A stretch of 64,000 bases of DNA from an uncultured Bacteroidia bacterium (lineage in GTDB: Bacteria > Bacteroidota > Bacteroidia > Bacteroidales > F082), in NCBI GenBank assembly GCA_902774295.1, contig CACYHP010000005.1:62001-126000 (forward strand), written 5' to 3'. Below, piece by piece: positions 44,810 to 52,528 of this stretch. The position numbers and the translations under genes were made by a program. A model generated the notes under the pieces. It worked only from the letters and a program-made list of their open reading frames with translations, was not told the DNA's origin and did not search any database. Each line of letters opens with the position of its first letter. The first letter of the stretch is position 1.

Positions 44810-46237
44810 ATGAAATACAAGTTTTTACTACTATTGGTTTTGTTGCCAATCACTGTTATTGCTCAGCAATCAAACATTATTTACACCGATTCGGTGGTGA
44901 TGAATTCGAAGAAATATCTGAAAGGCAATGATTATCAGAAGGATTTCCTGCTTTTCTTGAATATGCTCGAAAATACCCATCCGGCGTTTGCAATGGAAAA
45001 TCCGCCGATCGACATCAAGATAATCAGAAAAGAAGGGTATAAGGAGCTGAAGAAATTCAACGATTCAGAGAAATTCGCATTGTATCTGGAATCGATTGTC
45101 TCACAGCTGCAAGACGGACATACCTATATTTATTGCAATTATCCGAGCGACACTATCTTCCCGATGGCGTTCAAATACTTGAACAACGAGTTTTTTATCC
45201 AAGGCGTTGAAGAAGGTAATGATGAATTTATCGGCAAAAAGATATTGACAGTCAACGGTTTTGATATGTACGATGTGATGATGAGCTTCGGTTCGCTGTT
45301 GTCGTGCGACAATGACATTTTTCTGATTGAGCGCTTTAATTGTATAACAAAATTTTGCTGGAAAGATAGCAAATACAACACTCAAGAGGCGTTGACAGTC
45401 ACATGCGACGACGGTAGTTCGTTGAATCTGAATTATTTAAGTGCCAAAGAAATCAAGTGGAAATGGGTTGAAACAAAACCTTTGCAGTCGCCGTATCAAA
45501 AAACTCAAATGCCTTTCAGGTATGAGGTTTATCCGGAAAACGGCATCTGCTATCTGCAATTCAGCTCGTGCAAGGATAAAAACACCTTGCGTTTTCAATT
45601 CCAGGCGAGAGGTTTCAACGGTATGACCGAAGAGGAGTTTGAAGAGAAAATCAAGGATATTCCACAATTTGACATGTTTTTGGAGGAGGTTTTTGATACT
45701 ATTCAAAAGCTTGATATTCAGACGCTTGTGGTTGATGCTCGAAGTAACAGTGGCGGCAACAGCATGCTGTGCAACCAGCTTCTTTCGTGGCTGAAACCTG
45801 TTGATGAAATTAAGTCGTTTGACTCGCAGAAACGCATTTCAAAACTTATGGAGACTAATTATCCTAATGCCGTGGGTAATCTGTTCACAATGAACACTGA
45901 TGCCGACAAAGTTTTTAAAGGTAATGTGTATTTCATTCAGGATAATGGCACTTTCAGCAGTGCGGCAATGTTGATAGTGATGGCGACAGATAACAACATC
46001 GGCACAGTTATCGGCGAAGCAGGCTCATATCGCCCTTGCCATTTCGGCGATGTTCTCAGCTATGAATTGCCCAATACACATGTGAAAGGAGGCGTTAGCC
46101 ATGCTTATTTCATGCGACCCGACAAAGATGCCTGTGGTGAAAATAGTCTTATTCCGACAATTCATATCCAGCGTACCTGGTCCGATTTCATTGAAGGTAA
46201 TGACCCATGGTGGCAATATATACTAAACAATCTATGA
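44810..46237 (+). CDS. S41 family (C-terminal processing type) serine protease
   Basis: A 475-residue secreted or periplasmic protease; signal peptide ends TVIAQ. An alpha-helical N-terminal domain (DFLLFLNMLENTHPAFA) precedes the S41 fold. The core strand LVVDARSNSGGNSMLCNQL, and the active-site region VYFIQDNGTFSSAAMLIVMA with Ser in FSSAA, are clear. GVSHAYFMRPDKDACGENSLIPTIHIQ closes the fold. The PDZ domain is reduced or missing. It ends the sigma 2 unit (20-nt gap) and is followed by a palindromic element. A role in processing an envelope signal for the neighbouring sigma/anti-sigma pair is possible but not shown. Confidence 0.85.
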   Translation: MKYKFLLLLVLLPITVIAQQSNIIYTDSVVMNSKKYLKGNDYQKDFLLFLNMLENTHPAFAMENPPIDIKIIRKEGYKELKKFNDSEKFALYLESIVSQLQDGHTYIYCNYPSDTIFPMAFKYLNNEFFIQGVEEGNDEFIGKKILTVNGFDMYDVMMSFGSLLSCDNDIFLIERFNCITKFCWKDSKYNTQEALTVTCDDGSSLNLNYLSAKEIKWKWVETKPLQSPYQKTQMPFRYEVYPENGICYLQFSSCKDKNTLRFQFQARGFNGMTEEEFEEKIKDIPQFDMFLEEVFDTIQKLDIQTLVVDARSNSGGNSMLCNQLLSWLKPVDEIKSFDSQKRISKLMETNYPNAVGNLFTMNTDADKVFKGNVYFIQDNGTFSSAAMLIVMATDNNIGTVIGEAGSYRPCHFGDVLSYELPNTHVKGGVSHAYFMRPDKDACGENSLIPTIHIQRTWSDFIEGNDPWWQYILNNL

Positions 46238-46242
46238 TTTCC

Positions 46243-46321
46243 TTTTCAGAATATGCAAAAAATCAGGCCTTGCGGTGATTTCTGAGAAATTACCCAGACT
46301 GATTTTTGCATATTCTGAAAA
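46243..46321. repeat. Palindromic element, copy A (about 78 bp)
   Basis: Outer arms ttcagaatatgcaaaaaatc (46245-46264) and tgatttttgcatattctgaa (46300-46319) enclose conserved GGCCTTGCGG and CCAGAC boxes and an inner hairpin GATTTC-tga-GAAATT. It starts 6 nt after the stop codon of the S41 protease gene. Copies B and C are at 48197 and 52418. Confidence 0.85.
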
Positions 46322-46325
46322 TTAT

Positions 46326-46333
46326 TATTTTTG
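46326..46333 (+). promoter_or_regulatory. -7 promoter element of repeat lipoprotein
   Basis: TATTTTTG immediately after palindromic copy A and 20 nt before the start codon. The leader contains ACTTAATCC just before the ATG. Confidence 0.55.
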
Positions 46334-46353
46334 CAAATCAAATACTTAATCCA

Positions 46354-47769
46354 ATGAAAACAAAATTATTATTCTTGCTGATTGCTGCATTGTTTGTAAT
46401 CACAGGGTGCAAAAAAGACAAAATTGACAATGATTCGGGAAATAATTCCGGCGCTAACGTTAATTTAAATGGTCCGTTGTGTTTTACTGCCGAGGAAGAT
46501 AACTCGACCATTGCAATTCATATATATAGGTCTGAAGTAATGAATTTTCCCAATATTGAATACAGTTATGATACAATTGTTTGGGAAACATACGTACACT
46601 TAAGCACCGAGATAAGATTGGAACATGCCGGCGACAAGGTTTATTTCAGAGGAAATAACCCAGAGGGGCTCTATGCAAATATACCTACGAATCAAAATTT
46701 AAAGTTTGATACATACAATAAGAAATTCACGGTAAGCGGAAATCTAATGTCGCTTATTGACCCTTCGTGCAAGACGACAACAGTTCCTGATTATTGTTTC
46801 CGTGATTTATTTAGTGGCACATATATAACAACACCACCAGCTCTGCCTGCGACAACATTGGGAAAGGAATGTTACTGCAGATTGTTCAGCGGCTGCATTT
46901 ATCTTAAAACCGCCCCCGAACTGCCAGCGACAACAATGGCAAATGATTGTTATAGAGGCATGTTTTGGTATTGCATCAGTTTAAAAGATGCCCCTCAATT
47001 ACCGGCAATAACCTTGGCGGATAATTGTTATGAAAATATGTTTGATGGCAGCGGTATTATAGAAGCTCCGGAACTTCCGGCAATGACCTTGGCAGATAAA
47101 TGTTATGCCAATATGTTTACCGATTGCAAACAGCTCACGAAAGCTCCAAGGTTGCCTGCAACTTCATTAAAAGATGGGTGTTATATGGCAATGTTTTTAG
47201 GTTGTAGTAAACTCACAGCGGCTCCGGAATTGCCGGCAACGTCTTTAGCCAATGATTGTTACGCACACATGTTTGCCGGGTGTAAAAGTATTACAACAAC
47301 TCCAAGACTTCCTGCGTTATTTTTGGCTGATCGTTGTTATGAAACCATGTTTGGCAATTGTGATGGTTTGACAACTGTTTTAGAACTACCTGCAACTACC
47401 CTGGCTAATGGTTGCTATTCACAAATGTTTCATGATTGTATCAATCTGACAAATATTCCTGACATTCTTCCAGCAACTACTTTGACAAATTCATGTTATG
47501 AAGCCATGTTTTATAACTGCGCAAATCTTGAAAAAGCGCCTGAACTTCCGGCAACCACTTTGGCAAGCCGCAGTTATATGTCAATGTTTAAGAATTGTTC
47601 AAGTTTAAAAAGCATCAAAGTACATTTGCCCGAATGGGGTGATGAATTAGACACATATTTCTGGGTATTGGATGTGCAGTCTGATGGAGTATTTTACTGC
47701 CCAAGTTCATTGCCACAAGAATTTGGTGTACACAATATACCCGAAGGTTGGACTGTTGTAACATTTTAA
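46354..47769 (+). CDS. Lipoprotein with 10 tandem LPA/CY-MF repeats
   Basis: A 471-residue lipoprotein with lipobox VITGCKKDKIDN, matching the lipobox context of the gene at 16260. After a beta-type N-terminal domain come ten repeats of about 23 residues (core APELPATTLAxxCYxxMFxxC) and the same C-terminal cap (VHLPEWG ... FYCPSSLPQEFG ... GWTVVTF). The two copies, 30 kb apart, diverge in the N-terminal domain and differ by one repeat unit. ATG 46354 is chosen over 46306, which lies inside the palindromic element. It is a predicted surface-binding protein of unknown ligand. Confidence 0.8.
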   Translation: MKTKLLFLLIAALFVITGCKKDKIDNDSGNNSGANVNLNGPLCFTAEEDNSTIAIHIYRSEVMNFPNIEYSYDTIVWETYVHLSTEIRLEHAGDKVYFRGNNPEGLYANIPTNQNLKFDTYNKKFTVSGNLMSLIDPSCKTTTVPDYCFRDLFSGTYITTPPALPATTLGKECYCRLFSGCIYLKTAPELPATTMANDCYRGMFWYCISLKDAPQLPAITLADNCYENMFDGSGIIEAPELPAMTLADKCYANMFTDCKQLTKAPRLPATSLKDGCYMAMFLGCSKLTAAPELPATSLANDCYAHMFAGCKSITTTPRLPALFLADRCYETMFGNCDGLTTVLELPATTLANGCYSQMFHDCINLTNIPDILPATTLTNSCYEAMFYNCANLEKAPELPATTLASRSYMSMFKNCSSLKSIKVHLPEWGDELDTYFWVLDVQSDGVFYCPSSLPQEFGVHNIPEGWTVVTF

Positions 47770-47780
47770 TACTTAATCCG

Positions 47781-48193
47781 ATGAAAAATATATTATTATC
47801 ACTTTTAATTACTATTATTTGTTTTTCGTGTTCCGGACAAAATGGAATTTCAAAAGAAGAGAAAGCTCAGATTCAGGAAGTTATTGAAAATCATGACAAA
47901 ACTCTGATTTACATCTGGAGCGAAAGTTGTGGAGCTAGCAAAAACATGTTTAAAACAAACATCAAGCCTTATATTGAAGGTCTTGAGAAAAACGATGTCG
48001 GCATTGTCATTATTTATTATGGAAAAGAGGAGGATGTTGCCAATTTAAAATCAGATAACCGACTGATAATAAGTAGTAATTTGCCTGCTGCATTTGGCAA
48101 AATGAATGCTTCGATAAAGACGGTTTTGTGCTGAACTACGACGCCCAAAGCAAGTATTACAGCTATTTGGAGATATTCCAAGCGGCAAAATAA
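47781..48193 (+). pseudogene. Thioredoxin-like lipoprotein, copy 1, frameshifted
   Basis: The open frame (47781-48134, 117 residues) has lipobox ITIICFSCSGQNG and a thioredoxin-like core, LIYIWSESCGASKN, in which only one of the usual CxxC cysteines remains (C-G-A-S). It ends prematurely. In another frame the sequence continues DKDGFVLNYDAQSKYYSY and FQAAK to a stop at 48191-48193. Compared with copy 2 (50449) a 14-nt stretch (GATTCCAATCCTTA) is missing just before the break at about 48108. It follows the repeat lipoprotein by 11 nt and carries the ACTTAATCC leader. Confidence 0.75.
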
Positions 48194-48196
48194 CAG

Positions 48197-48272
48197 TTTT
48201 AAGGATATGCAAAAAAATCAGGCCTTGCGGTATGCGAAGCATATCCAGACTGATTTTTGCATATTCTGAAAT
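48197..48272. repeat. Palindromic element, copy B
   Basis: Outer arms atatgcaaaaaaatca (48205) and tgatttttgcatat (48251), boxes GGCCTTGCGG and CCAGAC conserved. The inner hairpin is TATGC-gaa-GCATA, unlike copies A and C in sequence but equally paired. It starts 4 nt after the end of the thioredoxin-like pseudogene. Confidence 0.85.
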
Positions 48273-48297
48273 AAACATCAAATATTTTTTCATTTTT

Positions 48298-48327
48298 TGT
48301 AATAAACTCCCAATTTCGATGTCTAAA
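48298..48327 (+). promoter_or_regulatory. ECF-type promoter of sigma 3
   Basis: TGTAAT (48298-48303), 16-nt spacer, TGTCTAAA (48320-48327), 21 nt before the start codon. It mirrors the sigma 2 promoter. Confidence 0.6.
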
Positions 48328-48348
48328 AGGTTGTAATTTGATCGAATT

Positions 48349-48834
48349 ATGATTGAAAAAGAACGACAATTTGAAAATTTGGTGAGGGAGCACAAACGCA
48401 CTATCTACACTGTGTGTTACATGTTCTCGAAGAACTCCGCAGAGGTCGACGACCTCTTCCAGGAAATCCTCATCAGGCTGTGGAAAGGTTTCGACAGTTT
48501 CGAGGAGCGCAGCAGCGTAAGGACATGGATTTACCGTGTGGCACTCAACGCCGCCATCAACAACGACAAAAAGGAACGCCACCGTGTGCAAACTGTTCCG
48601 CTGACCCTCGACATCGACCCTTACGAGGCCGACGACCCGTCGACGCAACAAATCCGACAGCTCTACGACCGCATCAACCAGCTTGATCTGATCGACCGAA
48701 GTCTGATACTCCTGTGGCTCGAAGGCGTCACCTACGAGGAAATCGGGGCGATTATCGGCATCACGCCGAGCAACGTGGGAGTGAGGCTGCTCCGCATCAA
48801 AGACAAATTGGTAAAAATGTCTAACAAAAAATGA
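48349..48834 (+). CDS. ECF-type RNA polymerase sigma factor 3
   Basis: A 161-residue ECF sigma factor, closely related to sigma 2. Region 2 has CYMFSKNSAEVDDLFQEILIRLWKGFDSF and VRTWIYRVALNAAINNDKKERH; region 4 has LIDRSLILLWLEGVTYEEIGAIIGITPSNVGVRLLRIKDKLVKM. A 15-nt gap separates it from its membrane partner at 48850. The ECF-type promoter suggests positive autoregulation released when the partner lets go of the sigma factor. Confidence 0.92.
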   Translation: MIEKERQFENLVREHKRTIYTVCYMFSKNSAEVDDLFQEILIRLWKGFDSFEERSSVRTWIYRVALNAAINNDKKERHRVQTVPLTLDIDPYEADDPSTQQIRQLYDRINQLDLIDRSLILLWLEGVTYEEIGAIIGITPSNVGVRLLRIKDKLVKMSNKK

Positions 48835-48849
48835 AAAAGGAGATTTATC

Positions 48850-49896
48850 ATGGAAAACAACAATCTTAACGAACTCGAACAGCTTAAAGCCCAATACGAA
48901 ACGCTGAAACAGCAATTCGACCAGCAGGAAATCGTCAACAAACGACTGATGAAGTCGGCAATCCAAACCAACGTCGACTTCTTTGAGAGAAATAGAAAGG
49001 TGGCGATGTTTGTCTATCCGATTATTGCGGTGCTGATGTATATTTATTTAGAAGTTCTGGGATTTCGCACTTCTGCAATTATCTTGGTCATTTTGATGGC
49101 GATAGCCACATTTGTAGAACTCTGGCTTACACGCAACACACGCCAGCATGTGGTGGAAAACTCTGATTTGCTTACGCTTTCCCAAAACATGCAGAAACTG
49201 AAGATTGGTTACTCAATCTATATTGTCATCTGGCTGTTTGTATGCTTTGTGCTTGGCGCCGTGTTCACATTCAAATATGAGACCAATCAGGATATCAGTC
49301 TTACGAATGCGATGTGGGTACTTTGTTTTATGGGCTTGCTGTTGATAGTGTTCGGCATTGTGGCTTACCGCAATTTTTTAGGACATTGCAACAACATCAT
49401 CCGACAGATTGATGCCATTGAAGGACGTCCTACAACCAAGAAAAACATGACATTCTGGTACTTTATGGGCTCATTGACAGCACTTATCGTTGTCGGACTA
49501 CTGATCTTTTATCAATTATTGAAACCTACCGTTTACACTCGTGCTGAGAATGACATGAATACTGCGGGAACGCTGGAATTTAAGGTGCTGGATGTCGATA
49601 CTATGGTCTTCGATAATGATGGAAAACCTATCATTAATACGATCTCATTCAACTATCGCAAAAAAGGAGAGTCAACGCCAATCATAGTGCAGATGACTTC
49701 GGAAGCAGATCTGGAATGGTATCAGTTTACTTCAAAGGCTAAAGGTCATAATATTGGCCTCTTCCTTGACGGTGAGTTGGTTCAGAAATATTACATCCAG
49801 AATGCTATCGACAACGGTCATTTCTACCTCAACTCCAATCCTGATTGGAGTAAAAAAGAAGTTGAAGATTTCTGCAAGCGGTTGATAAAGAATTAA
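48850..49896 (+). CDS. Coiled-coil multi-pass membrane protein, candidate anti-sigma factor 3
   Basis: A 348-residue protein. The coiled-coil N-terminus (LNELEQLKAQYETLKQQFDQQ) resembles that of 44232. Five hydrophobic segments follow (for example VAMFVYPIIAVLMYIYLEVL, IGYSIYIVIWLFVCFVLGAVF, AMWVLCFMGLLLIVFGIVAY, FYFMGSLTALIVVGLLIFYQ with small gaps). The extracytoplasmic C-terminal domain of about 120 residues (TLEFKVLDVDTMVFDNDGK ... GHNIGLFLDGELVQKYYI) is absent from the sigma 2 partner. That domain, which has a SecD-like GHxIGLFLDGxLV strand, could sense the signal. The anti-sigma role is inferred from position and topology. Confidence 0.65.
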   Translation: MENNNLNELEQLKAQYETLKQQFDQQEIVNKRLMKSAIQTNVDFFERNRKVAMFVYPIIAVLMYIYLEVLGFRTSAIILVILMAIATFVELWLTRNTRQHVVENSDLLTLSQNMQKLKIGYSIYIVIWLFVCFVLGAVFTFKYETNQDISLTNAMWVLCFMGLLLIVFGIVAYRNFLGHCNNIIRQIDAIEGRPTTKKNMTFWYFMGSLTALIVVGLLIFYQLLKPTVYTRAENDMNTAGTLEFKVLDVDTMVFDNDGKPIINTISFNYRKKGESTPIIVQMTSEADLEWYQFTSKAKGHNIGLFLDGELVQKYYIQNAIDNGHFYLNSNPDWSKKEVEDFCKRLIKN

Positions 49897-49902
49897 AAAG
49901 AA

Positions 49903-50211
49903 TTATCCTTTAACCATCTTTGAAGGAATCAATTTATCAACAATAACGTCATCGCCATCAATATGGAAGATGACGTTCCATTTTTTATTTTTAGTGATAT
50001 AACGTTTCGCTTTTGGATGATACTTTTTTGCAGTTTTCCATTGCGAATAATTGATAATACCAGCTAAATAACTCAATGTCTCAATTTCGCTAATCAATTG
50101 ATTTTTATAGCGAATGGCGTGTTCTGGTGTGCTGATTGAAATAATAAATCAGATATTTCTTCGATTTCAGCTAATATGGTTTTTGATACTGATACGTTGT
50201 AATACTTCATA
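49903..50211 (-). pseudogene. ParE/RelE-like toxin gene with in-frame stop codon
   Basis: Read from ATG 50211 the frame gives MKYYNVSVSKTILAEIERNI, then TGA at 50149-50151, then continues in the same frame FIISISTPEHAIRYKNQLIS ... KNKKWNVIFHIDGDDVIVDK to a stop at 49903. The full reading is 102 residues, the usual RelE/ParE length, with the conserved C-terminal strand pattern (WNVIF, VIVDKLIPSKMV). The nonsense codon 21 inactivates it unless suppressed. It is preceded by a small antitoxin-like gene and promoter. Confidence 0.7.
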
Positions 50212-50218
50212 TTTTCTT

Positions 50219-50350
50219 TAAAATGGTTTCCTCCAGTCGGTCACTGAATTCATCCAAAGAGATGTAGCCTTCCGGAGCCTGTGGATAAACTTTGGTTTTG
50301 GTGTTGACAGGTTTCGTCATTTTGTTGTCAATTATTCGTAAAGCTCTCAT
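50219..50350 (-). CDS. Small antitoxin-like protein
   Basis: A 43-codon frame from ATG 50350: MRALRIIDNKMTKPVNTKTK, then VYPQAPEGYISLDEF and a short acidic end, stop at 50219. The position, 8 nt before the toxin remnant and behind a good promoter, is that of a type II antitoxin; the sequence resembles short N-terminal antitoxin fragments of Bacteroidota. In the +1 frame the end would run on to overlap the toxin ATG, so a one-base deletion near 50221 may have shortened it. Confidence 0.5.
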
Positions 50351-50373
50351 AACAATTGTTTTAAATACATCTG

Positions 50374-50381
50374 CAAAGATA
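50374..50381 (-). promoter_or_regulatory. -7 promoter element of the toxin-antitoxin unit
   Basis: TATCTTTG on the minus strand (CAAAGATA as written), 23 nt before the antitoxin start. Confidence 0.55.
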
Positions 50382-50421
50382 CAAAATGTTTTGTTTTGTG
50401 CAGTCAGTTTAAGAAAATTTT

Positions 50422-50429
50422 TATTTTTG
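50422..50429 (+). promoter_or_regulatory. -7 promoter element of thioredoxin-like copy 2
   Basis: TATTTTTG with an ACTTAATCG leader motif directly before the ATG at 50449. Confidence 0.55.
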
Positions 50430-50448
50430 CACCATCAAAACTTAATCG

Positions 50449-50890
50449 ATGAAAACAAAAGTATTTATTCCATTATTATTGCTATTTATATTAGCAACAA
50501 TGTGTTTTTCGTGTTCCGGACAGAATGGAATTTCGAAAGAAGAGAAAGCTCAGATTCAGGAAGTTATTGAAAATCATGACAAAACCCTGATTTACATCTG
50601 GAGCGAAAGTTGTGGAGCTAGCAAAAACATGTTCAAAACAAACATCAAGCCTTATCTTGAAGGTCTTGAGAAGAATGAAGTTGGAATCGTCATCATTTAT
50701 TATGGAAAAGAGGAGGATGTTGCCAATTTAAAATCAGATAACCGACTGATAATAAGTAGTAATTTGCCTGCTGCATTTGGCAAAATGAATGCTGATTCCA
50801 ATCCTTATCGATAAAGACGGTTTTGTGCTGAACTACGACGCTCAAAGCAATTATTACAGCTATTTTGAGATATTCCAAGCAGCGAAATAA
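50449..50890 (+). pseudogene. Thioredoxin-like lipoprotein, copy 2, frameshifted
   Basis: Near-identical to copy 1 at 47781 over about 330 nt. The open frame (50449-50814, 121 residues) has lipobox MCFSCSGQNG and LIYIWSESCGASKN, then ends after GKMNADSNPYR. In the +1 frame the protein continues IPILIDKDGFVLNYDAQSNY and FEIFQAAK to TAA at 50888. Here the 14 nt missing from copy 1 are present, so the two copies are broken by different lesions a few bases apart. The N-terminal signal sequence differs from copy 1, so the duplicated unit begins inside the signal peptide. Confidence 0.75.
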
Positions 50891-50909
50891 TAGGATTTTA
50901 CCCCAACTA

Positions 50910-50956
50910 TTTAGGGTTTTAGGAATTGACACAAGAGGTTTAAAATTGTAATTTTG
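50910..50956 (+). promoter_or_regulatory. Promoter region of split secreted protein, shared with 57982
   Basis: TTTAGGGTTTTAGG, then ATTGACA (-33 region) and TAATTTTG (-7, 50949-50956). The same string, with one change, stands before the paralogue at 57982 (57916-57962). Confidence 0.6.
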
Positions 50957-50976
50957 CATCGTTAAAACTTCATTCT

Positions 50977-52415
50977 ATGAAAAAACTTTCATTCCTATAT
51001 GTCATATTAGTCCTATTGGTCCAATACGTCCTAACACCAATAACAGCATCCGCTCAAAACGATAACACGCTGAATATCAATCTCATCGTCTCCGACACCA
51101 CAGGCAAAACCCTAAAAGATGTCGCCATTTACAACTCCAAACAAAACCTTATCGGAATAACCAACAATTTCGGAAAAACCACTATTTCGGCGCATATTGG
51201 TGATGCAATTGTCTTTTCTCACATCAGCTACGATCAGAAAACAATAAAATTTCCGTTGATAACATTTTTGACAAAACCGAGAACGAATGTTTCATGCTTG
51301 TTGATTTAACTCCGAAAGTGAATCTTCTGCCTGAAGCCGAAATTGTTGAAAATGTGCCGCATTTGGCATATGGCAACAAGCAAGCTTGGGTCTCCGATTA
51401 CAAGGTGAATGATGCAGGAATGTATCTCATTCTTGACAACAATTCCGAGCATTCGCTGGTATTTCTTAGCTATGAGCAGGATACTCTCGCAAAGGCTACA
51501 ATCAACAAAAAATATGATTATCTTTACGAAGACGCTTTCGGAAATATACATCTTCTTGGCTTGGATTCGGTTTATCAGACTTATTACGACGGCGAGAAAC
51601 TGAATATGCTTTATCCTGTTGATATTCAGACTTTTAAGCAAAAACTGATGCCAGTTCAGGTCATTACCGACAGCTTGCTGATTTTGCAACAATACGCTTC
51701 GATGTGGCAGGAGATTTTTTACATTAGCGTTAACCGCAACAATAAGGAAACCAAGACTTTAATCGATTGTTACGGTCCGACAAGAGAGTGGGGAAGGTAC
51801 TTTTATAGAGATATGATGAAAGACGGACTGATTGACAGGATGGAGATGGAGAATCCGATGTTTCCAAAAGTTATGGAAATGCTTGGTGTTCAGTCGAATA
51901 GCGCTTCAGGAGAGCCTTATGCTGACAATGGAGTTGATGAACTTACCAGAATGAACGATTATGTTGATATTAATAACAGCCAACGTGCAAGATATGTTGT
52001 AAATCCTATTTATTGTCCGATAGCGTTTTTCAATGACACTATTTATGTCTTTAATTTTGAGAACGACAGGCTTTACAAATTCACGGAAAACGGGACTTGG
52101 GTCTCGGTTTGCGACCTGACTTTTCACCGTACGACTTATCGTAAAAACAGCCGTATTGGGAACACTTGGGATAAAAAACTCATCATCGACAAAGCACTCG
52201 GCAAGTGTTACGCCCAATTTACGAAAGACGGCCTTGTTACCTTGAAAGAGGTTGATTTACAAACGGGTACGATAAAGAAAGAGATAAAATTAACCCATCA
52301 TTATTACCCGGAAAACATACAAGTTCACGGCGGTACGGTTTATTACAAATTTATTGATGTCCGACAAGTTAATGGCCGCGACTGCCGAAGCTTATATAAA
52401 ATGAAGTTGAAATAG
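50977..52415 (+). pseudogene. Secreted CarboxypepD_reg/propeller-like family protein, split by frameshift
   Basis: Frame 1 (50977-51309) has a signal peptide (ending ASAQ) and a carboxypeptidase-regulatory-like domain, NLIVSDTTGKTLKDVAIYNS. Frame 2 (usable ATG inside it at 51294) continues the same protein: VDNIFDKTENECF, then LLPEAEIVENVPHLAYGNKQ and the family core to a stop at 52415. The break is at about 51245-51256, near AAAATTTCC; one base appears lost. Together they match the 423-residue paralogue at 57982 in order. Most of the propeller-like part could still be made from the internal ATG but would lack a signal peptide. Confidence 0.75.
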
Positions 52416-52417
52416 CA

Positions 52418-52498
52418 GTTTTAAGAATATGCAAAACTCAGTCTGGATAATTTCTTCGAAATCACCGCAAGGCCTGATTTTTTGCAAATTCTTAAAAC
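52418..52498. repeat. Palindromic element, copy C (inverse orientation)
   Basis: Arms ttttaagaatatgcaaaa (52419) and the complement ending ttgcaaattcttaaaa (52482-52497). The boxes GTCTGG and CCGCAAGGCC and the inner hairpin ATTTC-ttc-GAAAT are the reverse complement of copies A and B. It starts 2 nt after the stop of the split gene. Confidence 0.85.
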
Positions 52499-52516
52499 GT
52501 TATATTAAAAAATAAT

Positions 52517-52524
52517 TATCTTTG
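52517..52524 (+). promoter_or_regulatory. -7 promoter element, leaderless
   Basis: TATCTTTG ending 4 nt before the GTG start at 52529. Confidence 0.6.
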
Positions 52525-52528
52525 CCAT

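Noticed and set aside
50292..50570. Plus-strand frame overlapping the antitoxin and thioredoxin-like copy 2
   Set aside because: It runs antisense to the toxin-antitoxin promoter and out of frame with the lipoprotein gene; no signal or family.
51240..51260. Programmed -1 frameshift in the split secreted gene
   Set aside because: The AAATTTC run is not in the phase needed for a standard X XXY YYZ slippery site and no downstream stem was obvious; a simple deletion is more likely.
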